From assembly GCA_029260755.1 (NCBI GenBank), contig JAJDCQ010000126.1, forward strand, positions 1-42,656: 42,656 bases of DNA. The letters are read 5' to 3'. Of the stretch, positions 1 to 8,400 are shown in pieces. Position 1 is the first letter of the stretch. Every line of letters starts with the position of its first letter. The position numbers were made by a program, and so were the translations under genes. The notes beneath the pieces were generated by a model that saw only the letters and a program-made list of their open reading frames with translations, did no database searches and was not told where the DNA came from. This DNA is from Planctomycetota bacterium (GTDB lineage Bacteria > Planctomycetota > J058 > JAJDCQ01).

Positions 1-94
1 CGCGAACGCCAGACGGGTTCCCTCGGCCGCGCGCCTCGGCCTGCACGACGCTGTCTCGACGAGCCGCTCGCGTCATTCTGCAACAGCCTCCTAG
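1..94 (-). repeat. Partial copy of a MITE-like palindromic element (window edge)
   Basis: Read on the minus strand from about 94 to the window edge, this matches the left half of the element at 2601-2809. Both start at CTAG, continue with an AGGCTGTTGCAG/AGGTTGCTGAAAA-type end, and share GACGCGAGCG, CTCGTCGAGA, CGTCGTG, CGAGGCGC and CCGAGG in the same order and spacing. The copies differ by scattered substitutions, so this one is older or diverged. The TAG stop of the small gene at 91-222 lies in the CTAG at the element border. The rest of the element would lie outside the window. Confidence 0.7.
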
Positions 95-222
95 CCGGGA
101 AGACCCGGCCACGCCTCGTCGATCTCGAGTCGACCGCGAGGGCCGGCGCTGTCGGAGACCGCGAAGATGGCGAGCGCCGCGAGGGCGACCGCGACGATGA
201 TGATGAGGATGCGGAGCTTCAT
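91..222 (-). CDS. Small single-span membrane peptide (43 aa)
   Basis: This short ORF encodes 43 residues: a basic start (MKLR), about 18 hydrophobic residues (ILIIIVAVALAALAIFAV), then a short polar tail ending PWPGLPG-like. The start is supported by a strong Shine-Dalgarno AAGGAGG about 6 nt upstream of the ATG on the minus strand. The composition fits a small membrane protein or an uncleaved signal anchor. No family is recognised. Its stop TAG coincides with the border of the repeat at 1-94, so the original C terminus may have been altered by that insertion. Function unknown. Confidence 0.5.
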   Translation of the reverse strand: MKLRILIIIVAVALAALAIFAVSDSAGPRGRLEIDEAWPGLPG

Positions 223-671
223 GGCGTCCTCCTTCCTTCTGGCGCGACCCTTCGCAAAGCCACGACCGGCCGAACGAGACGGTAAGATCTTTCAGAATCT
301 GGGGTTGGCATCGAGGCTGGCCGGGCTCGAGAGCGAAGACGTCCTCGCCTGCGCGAAGTCTTCCCCGACGGGCGTGAACACGCGCCGGCAGCCCCCGTTC
401 GCCGCCCGCGAGACCCGATCGGCTCGGGCCGAGCCGGAAGGGCGCGATGCCGGGTCGGTCCCGGGACGAATTCGAACCGAATCGTCCCGATCGATGCCCG
501 ATCGTAAGTCGCTAGAAATAGGCGTAATCCCTTGTGCCAGTAGCAGCCACCGGGGCAGGACTCCCCCCGATTGACACGTATTTCTCGGCCCCCGACGGAA
601 GTGGCAAGGGTGTTGCGCTTGGTCCCGGCGAACCACGTCGCACGAATCGAAGAGAGAACAGGAGAGTAGAC
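223..671. other. Divergent intergenic region, 449 bp
   Basis: This region lies between the minus-strand peptide gene and the plus-strand Gln-rich gene, so it should hold both promoters. A slightly AT-richer patch with GCTAGAAAT lies near 511-519, and a TTGACA hexamer lies at 571-576, but neither has a convincing partner element at normal spacing. No coding gene is supported here: the long frames on both strands lack plausible starts and are shadows. Confidence 0.4.
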
Positions 672-1793
672 ATGTTTGGCTTCCTCGGAACCGCCCTCGC
701 CACCGTCGCCGGATTCGCCGGCTCGCCCGTCGGAATCGGCCTCCTCGCCGCCGGCGGCGCCTACCTCGGCTACCGCTACCTGAAGAAGAAGGAAGTTCCG
801 CTCGGCGCCGTCGCCGGCCTCGCGGCCGCAGCCGGCCTCGCCGTCAGCTCCGTCTTCATCCCGGCGAACCTCCCCCTCGCCGCGAGCCGCGCTGCCCAGG
901 CGGCCGCCGAGCTCCGGCAGTCGGCGCATGACCAGGACACGGGCTCCGAGATCGCGCAGCTTCCCGAGCAGGCCACCGAGCGGGATCACCAGCAGCGCCA
1001 GGCCCCCGAGCAGGCTTTCGAGCAGGCCAGCGAGCTTCCCTCCGCGGATCCGATCGTCGTCTCGGCGCGTTCGGCCGACGAGCGGGCCGCCGACGATCGG
1101 GCGAACGCCGCCCAGCAGCAGCAGCAGGGTAAGGACCCGGTCGCCGTGGCGAGCGCCTCCGAGGAGCTCCCGGCGGTCGACGCGCAGCCGTCGCAGGCAC
1201 GCCTCCCCGAGCAGGACACCCAGAGCCGCGAGCAGGACAGCCAGCAGCATCAGGCTCCCGAGCAGGCGCAGGCCGTCGAGGTCGCGGCAAACGCCGACGC
1301 GAACGAGCTCCCGCGGATCGAGCTCGGCGACCCGATCGTCCTCGACCGGGACGCGCTCGGCGACGTCGAGAGCCGGATCGACCTCCAGCAGAACCTCGAG
1401 CAGGGTCGGGTCGCCGAGGCGAACGACGAGCTGAGCGAGCGTGAGCAGGCGATCGCCAACGCCGTGGCGCTCAGCAGCAACGGCCGGGCGATCGAGCTTC
1501 CCGACCTGACCGTGAGCCAGAACCGTCAGAACCAGGCGAACGACGCGAACGCGAGCGCCGACCGGGACCTCGCCCAGGCGCGTCAGGGAACGCAGCAGAG
1601 CCGCGAGCAGGACACCCAGCAGCGTCAGGCCCCCGCGAGCGAGACCGCCGCGAACGCCGACGCCAGCGCCGCCCCGAGCGTCGACGCCGACGCGCCCGCC
1701 GCGGCGCCGGCGCGCACGTGCTCCGGCTTCGCCGACGCGGTCGAAGACGGCGTGCAGGACACCGTCGCCTCGACCGAGCAGGCGAAGAAGTAG
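672..1793 (+). CDS. Membrane-anchored Gln/Ala/Glu-rich repeat protein
   Basis: The product is 373 aa from the ATG at 672, which follows an AGGAGA ribosome-binding site; the frame is open further upstream, but that part lacks such support. Residues 1-70 contain two or three short Gly/Ala-rich hydrophobic segments separated by the basic stretch RYLKKKE. The remainder is hydrophilic, low-complexity and rich in Gln, Ala, Glu, Asp and Arg. Imperfect internal repeats are visible: LPEQ(A/D)T..REQDSQQHQAPEQA-type units occur near nucleotides 960, 1205 and 1585, and ELPxxxxxDPIV occurs twice. The tail is probably disordered or coiled. No catalytic motif is seen and no family is recognised. A terminator-like hairpin follows. 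Confidence 0.75.
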   Translation: MFGFLGTALATVAGFAGSPVGIGLLAAGGAYLGYRYLKKKEVPLGAVAGLAAAAGLAVSSVFIPANLPLAASRAAQAAAELRQSAHDQDTGSEIAQLPEQATERDHQQRQAPEQAFEQASELPSADPIVVSARSADERAADDRANAAQQQQQGKDPVAVASASEELPAVDAQPSQARLPEQDTQSREQDSQQHQAPEQAQAVEVAANADANELPRIELGDPIVLDRDALGDVESRIDLQQNLEQGRVAEANDELSEREQAIANAVALSSNGRAIELPDLTVSQNRQNQANDANASADRDLAQARQGTQQSREQDTQQRQAPASETAANADASAAPSVDADAPAAAPARTCSGFADAVEDGVQDTVASTEQAKK

Positions 1794-1819
1794 ACACAAT
1801 CTCCTCTCCTCTCCTCGGT

Positions 1820-1851
1820 GCCGCCGCCAGTCGCGAACGCCTGGCGGCGGC
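1820..1851 (+). terminator. GC-rich hairpin after the Gln-rich gene
   Basis: A perfect 11-bp stem (GCCGCCGCCAG paired with CTGGCGGCGGC) with a 10-nt loop lies 26 bp after the stop codon at 1793. The usual U-run is missing, with only CTTGT following, so termination efficiency is uncertain. Confidence 0.5.
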
Positions 1852-1877
1852 GCCTTGTACTCCGATAAGCTCGGGCC

Positions 1878-2081
1878 ATGCCCGAGCCGCGCGCGTTCAA
1901 GCTCGACAGCTTCCTCAAGTGGGTCGGGCTCGTGATGACGGGCGGCGAGGCGAAGGTCCGGATCCAGTCGGGCGAGGTCACCGTCAACGGCGAGGTCGAG
2001 ACGCGGCGCGCCCGCCGCCTCGCCCCGGGCGACGTCGTCGAGCTCCACGACGAGCGCCACGTCGTCCCGCCGCCCGAGTGA
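1878..2081 (+). CDS. S4-domain RNA-binding protein (YbcJ-like)
   Basis: This 67-residue protein is essentially a lone S4 RNA-binding domain. The order LDSFLKWVGLVMTGGEAKVRIQSGEVTVNG..ETRRAR is the S4 signature: a two-helix RNA-contact face followed by the VNG turn and a final beta hairpin (PGDVVEL). It matches the small single-domain S4 proteins of the YbcJ type, thought to bind structured RNA; the exact RNA is not known. The start ATG is 6 nt after GATAAGCT, hinting at a leaderless transcript, since no Shine-Dalgarno is visible. The secreted-protein gene starts 28 bp downstream on the same strand. Confidence 0.85.
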   Translation: MPEPRAFKLDSFLKWVGLVMTGGEAKVRIQSGEVTVNGEVETRRARRLAPGDVVELHDERHVVPPPE

Positions 2082-2109
2082 CTCGATCGAGCCGAGGAGG
2101 CTCCCTCCC

Positions 2110-2604
2110 ATGAGACTCGCCAGCTGCGCCGCGATCGCGGCGGTCGCCCTCGTCGCGTTCGCCGCGCTGCCGGCCGGGCGCGTCGCCGCCGACGACGACC
2201 CGCGCAAGGAGGTCGAGGCGATCGTCCTCGAGTGGCTCGGCGATCTCCTCGGCGGCCGGACCGACGAGGCGCTCGCCGCGACCGGCCGCCCGTTCGTCGC
2301 CGGCGAACGGCGGCCGAAGGACGGCGGCCGGGTCGTCGCGCAGGTCATCGAGGACGAGAAGGTGCTCGCCGAGATGTTCGGCGACGCGAAGTCCGACCAC
2401 AAGGTGAAGACGTTCACCAAGGTCGACGCGAGCGCCCCGTTCCCGAAGGAGGAGGCGGCGAAGGTCCCCGAGCTCGCCCGCGTGCTCCCCGAGGGGGGGC
2501 ACCGCGTGATCATCGCCGACGCCTCGGGCACGAACCCGGACCGCCTCGAGATCTTCGTCTCGCCGGCCGGGAAGATCGTCGCCGCCCTCGAAGAGGAGAA
2601 CTAG
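2110..2604 (+). CDS. Secreted hypothetical protein (164 aa)
   Basis: A typical Sec signal peptide covers residues 1-27 (hydrophobic core AAIAAVALVAFAALPA, cleavage near VAA|DDD). The mature part is about 137 residues with mixed helices and strands and no cysteine. The pattern (long N-terminal helix, then alternating strands ending in GKIVAALEEEN) would suit an NTF2-like or similar alpha+beta fold, but no signature is certain. GAGGAGG about 12 nt before the ATG may serve as the ribosome-binding site. The TAG stop lies in the CTAG forming the left border of the repeat at 2601-2809, so the last residues may have been fixed by that insertion. Confidence 0.75.
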   Translation: MRLASCAAIAAVALVAFAALPAGRVAADDDPRKEVEAIVLEWLGDLLGGRTDEALAATGRPFVAGERRPKDGGRVVAQVIEDEKVLAEMFGDAKSDHKVKTFTKVDASAPFPKEEAAKVPELARVLPEGGHRVIIADASGTNPDRLEIFVSPAGKIVAALEEEN

Positions 2605-2809
2605 CAGGTTGCTGAAAAAGACGCGAGCGCCTCGTCGAGATATCGTCGTGAGGGGCGAGGCGCTCGCCCGAGGCAACCCTCGGGAGTTGGCGCAGGGCGA
2701 GGAACGAAGCCCATCGCGACGAGATCCGGCGAGGTGCCGCGAGTGAACGGTCGAGATCCGAGCTTGCGAGGATTCGCCCGTTCACGCTCTTTTTTCAGCA
2801 GCCTGCTAG
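2601..2809. mobile_element. 209-bp MITE-like element with terminal inverted repeats
   Basis: The ends are imperfect inverted repeats of about 23 bp: AGCAGGTTGCTGAAAAAGA at the left and the complement of AGCAGGCTGCTGAAAAAAGA at the right. Both are bounded by CTAG, which fits a 4-bp target duplication of the YTAR type used by IS5-family transposases. Inside are two perfect hairpins: a 12-bp stem 2623-2634/2656-2667 and an 8-bp stem GTGAACGG 2743-2750/2778-2785. There is no ORF of useful length, so it is non-autonomous. A partial copy lies at 1-94. It separates the secreted-protein gene from cobO. Confidence 0.75.
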
Positions 2810-2819
2810 CGGGCGAGCG

Positions 2820-3389
2820 ATGAGCGAGACCTCGGCGAGCGGCACCCTCCGCATCATCTACGGCTTCGGCAAGGGCAAGACGACCGCCGCGACCGGCCTC
2901 GCCCTCGAGGCGGCCGCCGCCGGCCGCCGCGTCGCGATCGTCTACTTCGACAAGGGCTACGACGGGAGCGTCGAGCACTACTCCGAGCGCCACGTCCTCC
3001 GCGGCCTCGCCCCGCGCGTCGAGGTCTTCCCGACCGGCTGCGAGCGCCTCCAGCCCGACGGCAGCTTTCGGTTCGGCGTCGAGGAGCAGGACCTCGCCGA
3101 GGCGCGCCGCGGCCTGGACCTCGCGCGCGATCGGGTCGCGGGCGCCGCGCACGACGTCCTCATCATCGACGAGGCGCTCGCCGCCGTCGCCTACAAGCTG
3201 CTCGATCGGTCCGACATCGACGACCTCGTCGACCGCTGGGAAGGCGCGGGGCGGCCGTTCGACCTCGTCCTGACGGGGCACCAGCTCTGGGACGCGCTCC
3301 GCGACCGCGCCGACCGCGTCGTCGAGGTCCGCAAGGAGAAGCACTACTTCGACGAGGGCCTCGGCGCCCGCCTCGGCGTCGAGATCTGA
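2820..3389 (+). CDS. cobO: Cob(I)alamin adenosyltransferase, CobO/BtuR family
   Basis: At 189 aa this is the usual family length. The enzyme transfers the adenosyl group from ATP to cob(I)alamin, giving adenosylcobalamin or adenosylated corrinoid intermediates. Visible features are the P-loop GFGKGKTTAATG (about residues 15-26) preceded by a beta strand, the YFDKG strand end, Walker-B-like DVLIIDE (about 117-123), the TGHQLWDAL segment (family form TGR..P..L) and ADRVVEVRKEKHYFDEG at the C terminus, matching the AD.VTEM...KH.F motif. No other cobalamin genes are nearby, so it may serve scavenging or a distant pathway. The start lies 10 bp after a MITE-like repeat, so its promoter may be in or beyond that element. 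Confidence 0.9.
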   Translation: MSETSASGTLRIIYGFGKGKTTAATGLALEAAAAGRRVAIVYFDKGYDGSVEHYSERHVLRGLAPRVEVFPTGCERLQPDGSFRFGVEEQDLAEARRGLDLARDRVAGAAHDVLIIDEALAAVAYKLLDRSDIDDLVDRWEGAGRPFDLVLTGHQLWDALRDRADRVVEVRKEKHYFDEGLGARLGVEI

Positions 3390-3391
3390 CG

Positions 3392-5458
3392 ATGAGCGAC
3401 GAGCCGAAGCCCGACGCCGACGAGCAGCCGCCCCCCGCCCCGGGCGCCCCGGGCGCGCCACCGGCCGCCCCGGCGCCGACGACCGGGTCGGCCGCCAGGG
3501 GCAGCGGTGCTGCCGATGACGGCGGGTCGATCGTCGAGGTCTTCGGCGGCTACCTCGTCCTCGCCGCGACGCTCCTGCCGGCGTGGCTCGTCCTCGACGC
3601 GATCCTCGGACAGCTCGTCCCGGGTCGGTGGCTGAGCCTCGGTCTCCCCGGCCATCCGATCGGCTACCTCGAGGCGCCGACGGCGGCGATCGTGGCCGCC
3701 GCGACGATCCTCCTCTTCGGCATCGTGGCCGCCCTCCTCGAGGCCCGCGGCTGGCCACTCGCGTTCACCGCGATCCTGTGGACGGCCGCCCTCGGCGCGA
3801 GCGGCCCGGCGGCGGACCGCATCGTCGACGACCCCGACGCCGTCCGGCGCCTCGTCGTCGGCTGGGGTCTCGGCACGGCCGCCCTCGCCCTGTTCACGGT
3901 CGCCCGGGGCAGCCGGCTCGCCGGCCTGCTCGGCGTGGCGAGCTTCGCGATCGGGATGGGCCCGGCCGTCGCCTGGCTCATCCCCGCCCTCTGGCAGCCG
4001 CCGCTCGATCCGGCGCGGGCCGCCACCGGCCTCGTCGTCGCCGCGGGGCTGATCTTCGTCTTCGACGTCGTCCGCGCGCTCCGCGGGGCGACGCCGGCGG
4101 CGCCGACCTACGCGGGCGGCGTCGCCGCCGCCGGCGTCGGCGGCCTGCTCCTGATCCGGGAGGTGACCTGGCTGGGCGCCATCGGAATCGTCGCCGCCGC
4201 CGCGCGCCTGATCTTCGGCTTCCTCCAGCAGGTGTGGGCGCTCGACCGCGAGCGACGGACGACGGGCGAGGCGGACGATGCCGCCCCCTCCGCCTCCTCG
4301 GGCGCGCCGGCTCCGCCGCCGCCGTCGACGCCTCCGGGCGTCGCCCGGCTCCTGCCTCCCTCGCCCTCGGGCACGACCGTCCGACCGGCCGCCGCCGTTC
4401 TCGCGTGCGTCATCGCGGCAGCCGCCCCGCTCGTCGCGCTCCACGCCCCGCTCGAGGCGACCCGCCCCGCGGGAGCCGGGCCGCCCGCGAAGCCGCTCAT
4501 GACCATCCGGATCGCCGCCAGCCCCGGCGACCTCCACCTCGCCGCGAGCAACAACGGGCGGCTCGTCCTGGGCTGCCCGACCGACGACATCCCGGGCATC
4601 GGCGAGGCGTGGATCTGGCAGGCGGGCTCGGCGGAGGCCCGCCGCCTCGACATCGAGCTCGGCAAGGCCGGCCCCGTCGCGATCTCGCCCGACGGCGCGC
4701 GGGTCGCGCTCGCGAACGGGTCGATCGTCCTCGTCGTCGACGTCGACGCCGCCGAGGCGAGGGCCCCGCTCGAGCTCGCGATCGGCGCGAAGGTCGCCGG
4801 CCTCGCGTTCGCGCGCGACCGCGACGCGGTCTGCGTCCTCGGCCACGACGGGATCGCCCACGTGATCGACGTCTCGGGCGAAACCCCGCGCGAGATCTGG
4901 AGGATCGACGGCGCGGACGCGGTGCCCGACGTCCACGGCGCGACCGCGGCGGTCCACGTCCGCGACGGCGTCCGCGTCCACCCGCTCGAGGGCGACGGCG
5001 AGGACCGCGTCCTCGCCTGGACCGACGAGCTGATCCGCCCGCCGGTCGCTCCGCCCGTCGGCCCGGCGTTCCTCGTCGGCGTCGACGACGCGGGCGACCG
5101 CGTGACGGCGGCCCTCCGGTTCGCGCCCGACTCGGGCCAGCCCGGTCACCTCGTCGTCGCGAGCTGGAGCATCGAGCACGGCCGCGTCCGGGAGGTCGGC
5201 CCCGTCGGCGACCTCCCCGAGGGGCCGCTCGCCGCCCTCGCCCCCTCGCGCGTCGTCGCCCTGCGCGGGCCCGAGCTGCTCTGCCTCGACCTGCCCGAGC
5301 TGAGCATCCCCGCCGCGCGCTTCACCGACCGGTCGGTCGCCCGCCTCCCGACGCGCGCGATCGCGGCCAGCGCCGACGGCCACGTCGTCGCCGGCGCGTG
5401 GGTGCAGCCGCACTCGGGCGACGTCGTGATCGGCGCGGCGATCCGCCCCCGCCGCTGA
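3392..5458 (+). CDS. Multi-span membrane protein with C-terminal beta-propeller-like domain
   Basis: The 688-aa product starts 2 bp after the cobO stop, so the two are probably cotranscribed. Residues 1-45 are Pro/Ala-rich and likely disordered. Residues 50-290 carry roughly eight hydrophobic segments. A second Pro-rich linker (about 295-330) and another span (about 333-352, AAAVLACVIAAAAPLVAL) follow. The last 310 residues form repeating short-strand blocks such as GPVAISPDGARVALANGSIVLVVDVD and VAGLAFARDRDAVCVLGHDGIAHVIDV, which look like WD40/YVTN-type propeller blades. No catalytic residues are recognised. A role as a membrane-tethered scaffold or sensor is only inference. It ends 7 bp from the convergent kinase gene. 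Confidence 0.75.
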   Translation: MSDEPKPDADEQPPPAPGAPGAPPAAPAPTTGSAARGSGAADDGGSIVEVFGGYLVLAATLLPAWLVLDAILGQLVPGRWLSLGLPGHPIGYLEAPTAAIVAAATILLFGIVAALLEARGWPLAFTAILWTAALGASGPAADRIVDDPDAVRRLVVGWGLGTAALALFTVARGSRLAGLLGVASFAIGMGPAVAWLIPALWQPPLDPARAATGLVVAAGLIFVFDVVRALRGATPAAPTYAGGVAAAGVGGLLLIREVTWLGAIGIVAAAARLIFGFLQQVWALDRERRTTGEADDAAPSASSGAPAPPPPSTPPGVARLLPPSPSGTTVRPAAAVLACVIAAAAPLVALHAPLEATRPAGAGPPAKPLMTIRIAASPGDLHLAASNNGRLVLGCPTDDIPGIGEAWIWQAGSAEARRLDIELGKAGPVAISPDGARVALANGSIVLVVDVDAAEARAPLELAIGAKVAGLAFARDRDAVCVLGHDGIAHVIDVSGETPREIWRIDGADAVPDVHGATAAVHVRDGVRVHPLEGDGEDRVLAWTDELIRPPVAPPVGPAFLVGVDDAGDRVTAALRFAPDSGQPGHLVVASWSIEHGRVREVGPVGDLPEGPLAALAPSRVVALRGPELLCLDLPELSIPAARFTDRSVARLPTRAIAASADGHVVAGAWVQPHSGDVVIGAAIRPRR

Positions 5459-5465
5459 AGCGCGG

Positions 5466-8400
5466 TCAGTCCCCGTCGGTGATGAACGGCGCGAGCACCG
5501 GGTCGATCCGCGCGAGCGCGCCGACGAAGCGGTCGAGGGCGCTGGCCTCCGTCATCCGGCGCCGCGCGTCGTCGGCCGAGCTCGCCGACCGGAGGCGCAG
5601 CCGCGTCAGGACGAGCACCGGCGGTCCGCCCGCGTCGGGGAGGCGCGGGCGCTCGCCCAGGACGACGCGCACGTGGGTCGCCAGCGCCGCGTCGCGCGAG
5701 GTCATCGGGTCGCCCGATGCCCGGGCGGCCGCCGCGAGCGCCCGGACCCGGAGCTGAGCGTGCGCCCCCTCGGGGAGCGACTCGGGCCTGACGAGCTGGT
5801 GCAGGACGAGGAAGCCGGCGGCGAGGTGACCCGGCGCGATCGTCTCGGCGCCCTCGAGCAGGATCCGGCGCAGATCGACCGCCAGGTTCGGCCGGTTCGC
5901 GTACGACAGCGCCGCGACGAACGCCTCGACCGCCTCGGCGCCGCGTCCCTCGCCGGCCAGGACCGCGCCCATCGACCACCAGTAGAACCAGACGTCGGGA
6001 CGGCCGGCCAGGGCCGCCTCGAACCGCGCGAGCGCCTCGTCGTACCGCCCGAGGCGGGCGAGGAGCCGGGCGGCGTCCCCGTCGCAAACGACGGGGTCCA
6101 TCCCGTGGCGACGCGCCCGACCGAGCAGCTCGAGCGCCTCCTCCCCGTGACCGCGGTGAAAACCGTAGAGGAGCGCCTTCCGGTGAAGCACCGCTCCTCG
6201 CCGCGGGTCGCCGTCGGCCAGGACGAGGTCGGCCGCCTCGAGGGCCGTCTCGTAGCTCGCCTCGTCGTCCGCCGGGCTCACGATCCAGCCCTCGGCGAGC
6301 ACCGTGAGGAGCATCGGGTCGCCCCCGAAGACGTGGAGCTCGTCCAGGACGCGCCGCCCGTCGGGCTCGGTGGCGACGGCGAGGGCGGCCTCCCGCGCGA
6401 GCTCGAGCTGGCCCGCGACGACCGCCGCGAGGACCGCCCTCGCCAGCGCGTCGGTCCGCGCCGGCCCTTCGAGGCCCGCGGCGGCGGCGAGGAGATCGGT
6501 CGTCGCCGCGAGCCCGACCTGGAGCCGCCTCGGCGCGCCGCGCTCTCCGAAGACTCCCGCGGGAGCCGCGGCCGACTCGACCACGGTCCGGAGGCGCGCC
6601 GCGCCCGCCCGCCAGCGGGCCCGGGCGGACGGCCCGCCGACGGCGTCGAGGAGCGCCCCGTCGGCGGCCGCGTCGAACGCGGCGAGGAGGGGATCGGCCT
6701 CGATCGCCCCGAAGACGGTCACCTCGTCGAAGCGGATCCGGGGCGCCGTCGACCCGTAGGCCGCCCGCACGCCGCCGCCGCGCAGGGGGAACGGATCGCC
6801 AGCGGCGAGCTGCACCGCCGCGACCTCGTCGGCGTCTTCGGGGTCCGGCTCGAACCGCCCGATCAGGGCGTCCGCCCGCCGCTCGAGCACGAGGCGGCCA
6901 CGCCTCGGGGGCTCCTCGCCGAGGCGCGCCCGGGCGAGCTCGCGCCGACCGTGACGCAGGACGAGGTCGGACCGGTCCGCCTCGAGCTCGATGGCGTCGC
7001 CCTCCGCGCTCACGAGCGCGAGGAGAGGCCCGCCGACGCCCGGGCCGTCGCGCCGGAACGTGGCCTCGATCCGCGCGCCCCCCGCGAGCGGCCCCGGGAC
7101 GAGCGCGCGGGCGGCATGATCGCCTCGGTGCGCGCGCCCGGTCACCTCGAAGCTCCCGACCGAGAGCGCCATCTCGGTGATGTTGAGCACGATCGCCGAC
7201 GGTCGGTCGTCGGGCGCGAGCCCGTCGCCGAGCCCCGCGATCTCGCGACCGTCGACGAGCACGCGCCCCCGCTCGCGCGAGGTGTCCACCTCGAGGCGTC
7301 GCCACGGCCCCGGAAACGCGAACGAGGCGCGGGCGAGGGAGGCCGCTGAGGCGGCGCTGCCCGCGTAGAGCCAGCCCCGTCGCGCCTCCATCCCGAGCTT
7401 CGGGCCGGACGCGGGCCGGCGGGTCAGGGCCATGTTGGTCGCGTCGATCGTCTCGGCCCGGAGGTCCATCACGAGGCGGGCCTCGGTCCAGAAGGCTCGG
7501 CCGACCGAGATGAGCACCGGTCCGGCCTGATCGGCGCTCGTCCAGCGCGCGGCCGGGCGACCGCCCGGCCCCTCGACGGGCGAAGGGCGCAGGTCCTCGG
7601 CGTCGCCGTAGAGGAAGAACGTCCCCGGCCCTCGCATGGCCGCGTCGAAGGCCGAAGCCGGGTAGCGAACCATCACGCGACCGTCGCCGACCGGGCGCGC
7701 CTCTCCGGCGAACACGAGCGGCACCGCCTCCGGGTCGGTCCCCGAGAGCGCCGGCCACGGATCGGCGGTCGCGGCGTCGGGCCAGAGCGCGGCGCCGGGG
7801 GTGAGCTCGGGCGCGGGGCCGGTCGCGAGCGACCAGTGCAGGCGATGGCCCGGCGGCGCCTCGATCACCGGCTCGGCGTCGGTCGCCGAGGCGCCGAGCG
7901 CGGCGTCGGGGGCGCCGTCACCGCTCGCGACCGACGGCGGCGGTCCGTCGCGACCGAGAAGCAACACGGCCGTCGACCCGCCGGCGCCCGCGAGCACGGC
8001 GACGCCGACCGCCGCGGCGACGGCCCGAGGCGACCGGCCCCCCGATGATCGCGACGCCAGCCGCGGCGCGGTCGCGCGCGCGATCCGCTCGAGCGCCTGG
8101 GCCGCCTCGCGGGCAGTCCCGCGGCGGGTCGCGTCGCGGTCGAGCAGTCGATCGACGAGCTCGACCAGCGTCGCGGGGACCTCGCGGGCCGCCGCCGCCA
8201 CGGCGAGCGACGGAGCGCCTCGGGCGACCTTCGTCGCGGCGATCTCGGTCATCGATCCCTCGAACGGACACGTCCCCACGATCGCCTCGTGGAGCGTCGC
8301 GCCGAGGGCGTAGAGATCGGCCGGCGGCCCGACGTCCCGGCTCGCGGCGATCTGCTCGGGCGCCATGTAGGCGATCGTCCCGACGACCTCGCGCGTCCCG

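Noticed and set aside
462..485. T-arm-like GGTTCGAAT on the minus strand, possible tRNA
   Set aside because: The flanking bases do not form the 5-bp stem and no acceptor or anticodon stem is found.
571..599. TTGACA hexamer as promoter of the Gln-rich gene
   Set aside because: No -10-like hexamer lies 16-19 nt downstream.
219..2531. A 770-codon open frame on the minus strand
   Set aside because: It lies opposite three better-supported plus-strand genes and its protein is an Arg/Leu/Ser-rich shadow without domains; such frames are expected at this GC content.
3583..5757. A 724-codon plus-strand frame overlapping the membrane/propeller gene
   Set aside because: It is Arg/Pro-rich, lacks domains and is a frame shadow of the gene at 3392-5458.
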